DNA from: Amyelois transitella
Taxonomy: Eukaryota; Arthropoda; Insecta; Lepidoptera; Pyralidae
Length of the DNA: 64,000 nt
Direction: 5' to 3'
Assembly (NCBI RefSeq): GCF_032362555.1
Contig: NC_083529.1
Span: 2,480,001-2,544,000 of the forward strand
Part shown: one piece after another, positions 55,960 to 64,000 of the stretch
Position numbering within the stretch: the first letter of the stretch is position 1
How the letters are laid out: the number at the start of each line of letters is the position of its first letter
Notes under the pieces: model-generated
Told to the model about the DNA's origin: nothing
What the model saw: only the letters and a program-made list of their open reading frames with translations
Databases searched by the model: none
Translations under genes and position numbers: made by a program

Positions 55960-58200
55960 GTTTGTTCAGAAGACACGTTTATTTTTGAAAACATATTAAC
56001 ATTATTATAAAGCCTTCTATAATCTAAGGTGTGAATTTGAATGTGGAGAAGGAACTTAATATCATTTTCTACTCTGCCGCTAACGTTTATCATCATTAAC
56101 CATTGCTTGATGATATAAAATCTGCGTGTTTTACCGACAACTGTGTTCGACTTGTTGGTGTATGGCTACTAAGTACCACTTTGGTTCCACGGGTCAGAAA
56201 GGCGTTATTACATTCATCTCATTATGCACGCACCTATGTTCTGATCTTCTGCGAACCTTATTTACAAAAGTAAAACATAAAACTACTGATATTTTCACCA
56301 AAGACTTTTATTTAACAGCACACGGTACTCCAAAACATTTCAATATACACGATAGGTCTCTCCGAAATGATACATGATATCTTTTAATAATGGACCTAAC
56401 GAGAATAAAAATGCATACCCTTAAAAGCGCTAATGGGCTCACATGAAAACATTGAACTTAGCTTAAACCTTCAGCAGGAACTCCTTGCATTTTTACCGAC
56501 GATACGTACAAAAACTATGGAAAATCTACTAATATGGTAGCTTCGATAATTGTATCTTCTCAATATATGTATCGCAAAGCGAATTCAACTACTTTGGTTA
56601 AACACAACGTACGCCCAATGCTCAAGGTTTATTGGGATAGCATTCAAATGCAAATTAATCTTCTGACCGTCTTCCGCGTTGTCATCAAATAAGCAGAGCT
56701 ATTCCAAATGCAGAATGCACTGTAAAATACAGAAAAAAATATATAAAGCTACAAAATTACAAATGTTTAAAGGCTTCGAAACTTAGGGTTCCTCAAGACG
56801 ATGCACTAGCGAACAGACAATTTTTTTACGAGTAGAATATCAATTCCATCATTAAGCCGTACATCTGAACGTGGCCTTTCAGTCCTATCGACACTGTGAG
56901 TTTGGTCTACATTGAAATGGAGAAAATTGTGAATTTTGTATGTCGGCAAAAGCAGCTTCTACCCGCAGCTTCACCCGCGCGGAGTAAGCGCCATCTACAA
57001 AGAATACAGATTTTTCGCTCATCCCACGAAAACTATAGTTTTTATCGGGATGTAAAGTATCTTATCGTTAGTCCTTCTCCGACTCTTGTATATACGCCAA
57101 ATTTCATAAAGATTGATTACCAGTATATAATGCGTGAAGCGACAACAAACGAGCGTAAAAGGCGACTAAGGGATAGGCTTATATAATTAGAATTCCTCTT
57201 TCAGGCGATGGGCTAGCACCCTGTCGCTATTTCATTCAATCATTAATCAATCATTTCAATTCTATCATTAAGCCAAGCAGCTGGACGTGGCCTTTCAGTC
57301 TTTTGATGACTGTTAGCTCTGTCTACCCCGCGGGGGGTATAGACGATTATATTCTCATTGTCAGGTAGGTACACGAAATAAATAATTATTGTACTTACGA
57401 CTGCATAGTGAATAGCTACGATAATCGCAGTAGCGCAAATTGCTATTGTTAGATATAACATCCCTAGCAAAATGACTGAAAATTTATCTTGTTTGTACTG
57501 AAAGCAGCAGATTAGGTATATTTATATGCACATGATATGTACCTAAAATTTACCACTGCATATTATAAGACGAACTTTCATTTAAGCTCGTGAAGGTCCT
57601 TGAAGTGACACATATTGTTCTTTCAATTTGACTGGTATCTTTTTTATGAAGGTAAGTTCAATCATAGTCAGAATATACATTCTGTTAAAACGCTTTATAG
57701 AAACATATTTTCATTTTTTTAAGTTACAACTGTTTACAAATACTAATTGTAAAAGTAGATACTATCACAGAAAAGTACATACAAAAAGGTAAAAAAATTT
57801 TTACCCAATATAAAAAAAATACATGTACTTGTAACTGGATGGTAAGAAAAATAAAATCTTTAAAATAATAACATGATATTAGCGCTTCGACGCGAAACGC
57901 CAATACCAAATGCCTCAACTACAGAGATTTCAAGCTTTTCAAGAGATTTCAAATCATTTGATTTGAATATTTCGTTCCATCGATTTCTTCCGTTGCAAAA
58001 CATTCAAATATGCCCATACCGCTTTCGTAAGTACCTACATAAATCAACGTAACTATATCTTAATTGGTTTTATGCAAATACTTATGTTCATGGAATGCAT
58101 TCTATTAATGCTATAATGAATGAATTTAATGCAATAATAAAGTTCTTATCTCATTAATCAGTCTTCTGTTTGCGTGTATTTTCTTAACGTATACATAGGT
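55960..58200 (+). other. Intron between SAXO-like alternative exons; no coding signal
   Basis: A-rich DNA with S1 pieces at 56840-56905 and 57152-57352 (plus). Other short ORFs have no coding character. Confidence 0.5.
57152..57352 (+). mobile_element. SINE-like element S1, partial
   Basis: CGTAAAAGGCGACTAAGGGA to GGTATAGACGATTATAT. Confidence 0.82.
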
Positions 58201-58206
58201 ACTTGT

Positions 58207-58303
58207 ATCATATAATCACGTCTATATAGGTACATATATCCTTTGCGGGGTAGACAGAGCCAACAGTCTTGAAAAGACTGATAGAGATACCTACGTTCAG
58301 CTG
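58207..58303 (-). mobile_element. SINE-like element S1, 3' part
   Basis: TATAATCACGTCTATATAGG with a 10-bp internal insertion, to CGTTCAGCTG. Confidence 0.8.
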
Positions 58304-58735
58304 TTGGGTATATTTGTTAGTTTTAGAGCAATTTTGGACATTTAGAGAGTGAAGGAAGAATTTTTACTTATAATTTTAACAATTCCTTGACGACCTATAA
58401 ACGTGGTAGAGATAGTTTGCTTGTCCCTGTACTGCACGTCGCTGCAGTTTTTCAAGCTATCAAAATCAATCTTATCAATCAATTCTTGTGTGTCCATCAG
58501 AATCACCGGTCACTTATCATATTTAGCACTGAACATATGACCCACTTATCACAATCCGATACTTTATCGCTTCAACCACATTCATAAATCTCTTCATGCA
58601 AGCTGGTGGGTTTAAGGTTCTCTTGATCTGACCTTATCTTAATTAAATTTAACCTTTCGCGTTGCATTATACTTTTTATAAAATAATATTAGTATTAAAC
58701 TCGCACGTAACGTACCTTTATTTTATCTGATGTCC

Positions 58736-58868
58736 TTACATACATACATACATAAAATCACGCCTCTTTCCCGGAGGGGTAGGCAGAGACTACCTCTTTC
58801 CACTTGCCACGATCTCTGCATATTTCCTTCGCTTCATCCACATTCATAACCTCTAAGCAGGCTCGGCG
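58736..58868 (-). mobile_element. RTE LINE tail fragment, internally deleted
   Basis: ATGT tail plus KWKEVVSAYPSGKEA and MNVDEAKEICRDR codons, then a jump to CGGCGGTT. A second decayed piece of the same family lies at about 58565-58640. Confidence 0.85.
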
Positions 58869-58898
58869 GTTGATGACCTTATCTTGGTTTATTCTCAG

Positions 58899-59043
58899 GT
58901 GCGGCCCAAACCCAGCCTTCCAAGTGTGGCTTCGCCCCGCAGGCAACAAGTCGGGCCCCAGGGACGGCCTCAACGTAGACCCGAACCCTGGGTGGCCCCA
59001 GCCGAGCTACTGTTGTTGTTACCCTATCTGCTACCCCCGCTAG
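58899..59043 (+). CDS. Alternative terminal exon C of the SAXO-like gene, diverged
   Basis: Acceptor TTTATTCTCAG, 1 nt, then 47 codons and TAG. It contains AGNKSGPRDG, aligning with AGIKSGLRDG of the exons at 55659 and 61017, and ends in a shorter Cys-rich tail (YCCCYPICYPR). Same entry phase as its two relatives. GC content is high against AT-rich surroundings. It sits ~30 bp downstream of an internally deleted RTE LINE fragment. It may be a third alternative 3' exon or a decaying duplicate; the remainder of its core is poorly conserved. Confidence 0.5.
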
Positions 59044-59864
59044 CCATTGTAAATGTGTGTGAAAAAAAAATTGTAAAATTTGTAACTTTGTAAATTAAAT
59101 TACGTCGGGTTTTTAATTTCACTTCGTTTTTTTCTTAGCGTAAGTTTGATTTGTAGATTTGGTAAGCCAAAGTTTATAAAACGATTCCTGTCTGACCTCA
59201 CGAATGAGCCCATTACCTTAGTCGCCTTTTTTCAACATCCAAGAGAAAGAGGCGTTAAGTACCGGGAACCACACGGCACGGTACATACCTACAACCATAA
59301 GCGCCTAAAATTTAATAAGTCGGCAAGTCAGATTTTTACACAAAGCTACTTTCAGCTGACTAAAATTTTTGGCATATGAAGAGAATAAATATTTTGATCA
59401 CGGTTGTGCTGTGGAACAAAAAGCATTTATGTGCCAGTTGCATAGGCCAGTTGCCTGTTTACCATAGACCGTGTGGGTTTATTTAATAACCCGGGGTCAC
59501 CAAACAAGTGACCAGGTTGGGTGTTCTGTACTCTGTGGCCAGTCTGAAGGATGTGTAATAAAAACCAACCTAAATATTTTTACCTATTTTATATTTATTT
59601 TAAAAATCGAACTATCCGTCGTGAAAAAAAACAAACGATATACAGACCTGTCACTTTCTAGTAACAATTATTATTTTAATGATGTTTTTATAAATTATTT
59701 TCAGTCAATTTTCATATTAGTTTTTAGTTTCAATTTTTTTACAGTGTTATTTGAATACATTTAGGTGTGTCCGTTAAATTATGCCTGAGTAAGTGACTTA
59801 TTTTTTTTGTATTTACGACATTATCTACCTCCAGGCTCTTTAGAGACCGAACTACCACTTTCAA

Positions 59865-60078
59865 TCTTATATATAAAATTCTCGTGTCACAATGTTCGTT
59901 CCCGTACTACTCCGAAGCGGCTTGACCGATTCTCATGAAATTTCGTAAGCATATTGATGAGTAGGCCTGAGAATCGGCCAACATCTATCACACCCCCTAG
60001 TGATAAGGAGGAAGGATTAACTAGAAATTACTTAAAAAAATATTTTTATGGCAAAACAACGTTTGCCGGGACAGCTAG
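59865..60078 (+). mobile_element. Short non-autonomous Helitron
   Basis: Begins TCTTATATATAAAATTCTCG, ends GGGACAGCTAG, inserted between A (59864) and T (60079). 3' hairpin GGCAAA/TTTGCC at 60050-60067, 11 bases before the CTAG end. All Helitron hallmarks without coding capacity. Confidence 0.85.
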
Positions 60079-60612
60079 TTTATTTATATAAGTACTAAAC
60101 CAAGATATACACATGCAGTGAGTAGGTTTACATCGGTGATAATCGCCTGGATACTACTTATCACGGCTCTACCAACCTTCCGGTTTTACACCCAACAATG
60201 TACCCATGGCTTCTTACAATAACATCCAGTTATTTAGTGCCATTCCGTTACCACAAAACCGTTAAACGGTGGCGCTGATCAAATCACATACAAATTCCCG
60301 TTTACTTGCTCGACGCGTTTCATCGAGTAAAACTCGCACTTACCTACCCCTCAGGTGGGTTTGAAAAATTCAAAATAAAAAAAAAAAACAAAATTTTTAT
60401 TCATTATTGTAGCATACTTGGTATCGCTTAATAATTGTCAAAACGTATGGTTTAACAACATTGGTTGACGTCAAATAAATTACTTAAAACTAAGTTTACT
60501 GCCGCTTCCAAGGCGTCAGAGCAGTAGAAGCGGTAACAAACTGCACTGCAGCATTTTCTTCAAAAACGTCAACTTCACAATATTAATTAAACTTAGAATA
60601 GAATGTGGTGTA

Positions 60613-60772
60613 TACATACATACATATGGTCACGTCTATATCCCTTGTGGGGGTAGACAGAGCCAACAGTTCCACCACGTTCAGCTATTTAGCTTAATTA
60701 TAGAATTGAGATTCAAATAGTGACAGGTTGCTAGCTCATCGCCTAAAAAAAGAATCCCAAGTTTGTAAGTTT
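60613..60772 (-). mobile_element. SINE-like element S1, 5' truncated
   Basis: CATACATATGGTCACGTCTA tail to AGAATCCCAAGTTTG. A (TA)n run follows. Confidence 0.85.
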
Positions 60773-61016
60773 GTAGATGTTATATATATATATATATTAA
60801 TATATACAAAAATTAAATATATCTAGTACATATATAAGAACACTGATAAAAACCACAGAGGTTTGTCCACAGTGTTAACATCAACGTCAATATAAAAATA
60901 TTTTGTATTAATCACACTATAGTTAAAAGACAAAAAAAAATAGGAACCACGTACGTTGACCATTTAAAAGACAAGTACCTAGTAGTAATTTTTACTTACA
61001 CGATGAAATGATTTAG

Positions 61017-63870
61017 GTGTATACCATGCCCCGCGGCTGCGCCGTGCGCGGCGTCCGCCGGGATAAAATCTGGCCTGCGGGACGGGCAGCCTATTGACGG
61101 GAAGCAGGAGAACCCATGCCCCTGCAGGAGCTGCTGCTGCGGAAAACCACCTATCGTTAAGCCAGTAAGACGTTATAGTATATATACCTATAGGGAAATA
61201 ATGACTTCTATTGACGGGGTAACTGACGGCCGAATACTGAAACGTTACTCAAATCTTATACTCAGTTAAAGGGCTCTTAAATTTAAGTATATCTCAGATT
61301 AAAGTAGTATACTCAAAGGCAACTTAAATGATTTCAAGGCATAGGCTACTCAGCTAAGCAGCCATCAAATTAACATAGGTATCTCTAAAAACTTGCTCTT
61401 ACATACATACATATAATCACGTTTTGCGGGGAAGACAAAACCAACAATATCGAAAATAACATTAGCCACGTTCAGCTGTTTGGCTGCAGTCCATGGCCTA
61501 AAATAAGAATTAATTTTAAATATTTGATTATGAATTTGTTATTGTGGTGCAATAAAAAGTTATTGTATTGTTTTGTATGGAAAGAGATGGAGTGGTCCTA
61601 TTCATTTTTTTTCGATTGGTGCCGTGTTATTCCTGGCTTTAAAACTTGCTTGCAAACTTGCTCTTGTAAGAAGAAACCCAAGTTTTTAACTCTATCCCTT
61701 AGTCGCCTTTTACGACATTCCATGGGAAAGAGATGGAGTGGTCCTATTCTTTGTTGTATTGGTGCCGGGAACCACACGGCTATGATGCACAATATGATAC
61801 ACGAACATACATGTAATAAATTTTGTTCAGTGCTACAAACAACCCAAGATCCCGGACTCGTACGCGCCCCGACGCTGCTACATGAAGCCGACGGCGCCGG
61901 TGGAGGGCACCACCACGTACAACCTGTCGTACCTGCCGGTGGACGGCTGCAAGAACCTCAGGGGGGAGGCGAGGAAGCCCGCCCCCAATCTGGTGCCGAG
62001 CTGTGAGCCTATGGAGTCTTGTACTGTGCAGAAGGTGTGTGACGAGTGAGACGTTATTTTTCGTACATACATATGTTTGTGGCGACATCTCTACGCCACT
62101 AGTCACGACAATATATCGCGCGAAGTATCACTCAAAGAACAGCGAAAAATCGCGCAAGCAAAAATTTCACGGATTGGAGCGCATATATACAACCTCCGAC
62201 ACAACAACGTCGGAGTCGCGGTACCCCAGGCATCACACCAGCCTGGCGGAAGATCTTCCCGTTGTTGACGGTAAGGCCGAATCACCCGCTACACGTTATA
62301 AGGCCAGTTTGTTTTTTTTCTCACGTCTCGCACTTTTGTTTGCAGGAAAACACGGTGAAAGCAGACCGTTTTTCTACCTCTAAAATAATAAATCTGGTTC
62401 ATTGTGTCCTGGTCTGATCCAGACTTTAGCCGGTTGCATTAGAGTCCATCATAGACAGATAGATAGATAAATAATTTATTTGTTGCTACAAAACACTCCT
62501 AAGTTACATGATTATTCCATCACAAAAGTTATTCTTTTTCCCCAGTTGTCATTCCTGCCAAACCCTGTCTGCGTGACGCAGCCGATTCGCCCCTGCAACC
62601 ACGACATGTGGGGCCAGGGTCCCATGCAGAACCTCACGACACAGCGTCACGACTACGTGCCCAAACCATGCGTACTGCGGGAGAGCTTTAAGCCCCCAGC
62701 GAAGTTTCACTGCGTGGAACAGCCTTTCGAAAGTAAGATTGGATTTGCCCTGGTTTTATTTGCACTTGAACCAAAAGCAATTGCCGCGGAAGTAGGTGGA
62801 CTTCTTGGTGCGCAGTTTACATTTGCTGTTATGTTTATATATTTTTTCATTCATATTTAATGATAACGACCCTTATAATAATACCTATGTCCTTTTGTAA
62901 CACGGAATCTGGTACCCGGAAGTTTTCGAACATTCCAACTCTGATCTTTCTTCTTCTGACATACCTACTAAAACTTTTAATTTCTCACAATCTCAATTCG
63001 ACTTAAACCAGCTGTAAATGAACCTTATTAGTTCATTTCAAAAAATCCTACAATTAAAAAAAAAACATGAACATCCCCAGATCGCACCGTCAACAAGCTA
63101 TCATATTTGCCGCCTGAGAAGATAGAGCCGACGAAATCCTACGCCCCAGAGCGGTGTTACGAAAAGCCGGCCGCCAAGATGGACGGCTCGACCACGCACA
63201 AGATGAGCTATTTGCCCAACCAGGTTTACATTTTATACATACATACATACATAAAATCACGCCTCTTTCCCGGAGGGGTAGGCAGAGACTACCTCTTTCC
63301 ACTTGCCACGATCTCTGCATACTTCCTTCGCTTCATCCACATTCATAACTCTCTTCATACAAGCTCGGCGGTTTCGGGTACTTTTGACCTGAGCCTTTAC
63401 CAGGACGTCCTTAATTTGATCATTCATTTGACATTTTATGCTAGCTACATTATGTCGACAGGGTCAGACGGGAGTTGCTTTGTGTGAAAAACAAATCTAG
63501 GATCGTGGTCACAGGTGGATCTCGAATTCTTCTGCAAAGAGGTGAGGAGGATGATAATTTAGTAAAGTGTTTGGACGTTTTAGGTCAGTAAAAATATCCT
63601 TCTAACATCGTTTGGAGACAAGTGGAGAAAAACAGTGGCTACAATTGCTCTGTCAAAAGCATACGATGAGGAATAGACATTTTTAGTCTCTTGCATGAAA
63701 GAGATCTAAAGCGAAACTATAGATGTATTGCCTTGGGAAATAATGCGATTTATGTGAGGAGTCCTTATATTATTCCAGATTCTTCCTAAGGAACCTCTAC
63801 CGTGGGCTTGCAAGGGACAGTACCAGAAGCCGTGCCAGAAACTGGATGGCAACACTACTTACACAATGAG
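61017..63870 (+). CDS. SAXO-like (stabilizer of axonemal microtubules) gene, partial
   Basis: Five joined exons: 61017-61164, 61831-62034, 62546-62732, 63081-63223, 63779-63870. The last ends at donor AG|GTAACT in phase 2, so the gene continues beyond the window. All acceptors and donors are consistent in phase. The protein starts Cys-rich (CPCRSCCCGKPP) and then repeats the Mn-type module of SAXO/FAM154 proteins: EGTTTYNLSYLP, ESCTVQKLSFLPNP, MQNLTTQRHDYVPKP, FENRTVNKLSYLPP, DGSTTHKMSYLP, DGNTTYTM, each preceded by a Pro/Lys/Cys-rich linker such as SYAPRRCYMKP. In animals this family binds and stabilises ciliary and flagellar microtubules, so a sperm-tail role is likely (inference). The upstream exon must leave 2 nt (first exon starts G|TGT) and was not securely found. 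An RTE fragment lies 13 bp after the 63223 donor. Confidence 0.85.
61402..61787 (-). mobile_element. Two S1 pieces in the SAXO-like intron
   Basis: 61402-61500 is a 3' part (CATACATACATATAATCACG, CACGTTCAGCTGTTTGGCT). 61667-61787 is a head part (AAGAAACCCAAG to GGAACCACACGGC), with another head-like piece at 61575-61625. They lie 43 bp upstream of exon 61831. Confidence 0.8.
62104..62285 (+). repeat. Dispersed repeat in SAXO-like intron
   Basis: Related to 29108-29250; contains small palindromes (CCGACACAACAACGTCGG and CCAGGCATCACACCAGCCTGG within 62198-62253). Confidence 0.65.
63237..63430 (-). mobile_element. RTE LINE fragment in SAXO-like intron
   Basis: Flanked by ACATTTTAT (63228-63236 and 63431-63439). 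It starts 13 bp after the exon donor at 63223; the insertion lies downstream of the GT, so the donor itself is kept. Confidence 0.88.
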
Positions 63871-64000
63871 GTAACTCTGACAAAATGAAATTTTCACAAT
63901 TTTTTATTTTCATAATAAAAATCTATTAGGTATACTTGGGTAGCTTGAGTTCACTTGAGGTCATGGATTGTTGATTGTTGGTTGAGGAGTGGATGACAAA

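Noticed and set aside
61524..62006. 160-codon ORF upstream of and through exon 61831
   Set aside because: Runs through S1 repeat sequence and reads the SAXO-like exon in the wrong frame.

Overview
The window looks like a stretch of a moth or butterfly (Lepidoptera) nuclear genome. It is AT-rich, has small host exons in long introns, and is dense with mobile elements: an RTE-type LINE with ATGT tails, a very abundant 260-bp SINE-like family ending in the same tail, tRNA-derived SINEs, short Helitrons, a hAT remnant, a Ty3/gypsy element and a piggyBac element. The species cannot be read from the sequence.

Three host genes can be assembled from exons with good splice sites and matching phases. 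(1) A minus-strand gene starts at 30341, has exons at 30311-30341, 9887-10047 and 4844-5000, and runs off the left part of the window; its product is not recognised. (2) A complete uridine phosphorylase gene lies on the minus strand in seven exons from 52765 to 43336 (329 residues). (3) A plus-strand gene of the stabilizer-of-axonemal-microtubules (SAXO/FAM154) type occupies about 55.7 kb to beyond 63.9 kb. It is preceded by two related, stop-containing exons that look like alternative Cys-rich 3' ends.

The centre (17476-28549) is a transposon nest. A Ty3/gypsy element keeps one long open frame but has lost its reverse transcriptase in frame. Its 3' LTR is split by a 6.6-kb piggyBac element with a clean TTAA duplication. 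The piggyBac carries a four-coding-exon transposase with all catalytic aspartates and an array of seven 120-bp repeats in what looks like its 5' UTR intron. After the piggyBac the LTR resumes and runs again into the start of gag. Just downstream of the gypsy reading frame are seven successive mini-hairpins that share one loop (GATGGACT) but have different, mutually compensating stems. This is the most unusual signal in the window.

Elsewhere (0-17 kb and 28-49 kb) the DNA is mostly intronic or intergenic and filled with SINE and LINE fragments, several with perfect target-site duplications. A full-length, apparently intact RTE element sits in intron 1 of uridine phosphorylase. The abundant SINE-like family and the RTE LINE share their last ~20 bases, which suggests that the SINE is mobilised by this LINE.
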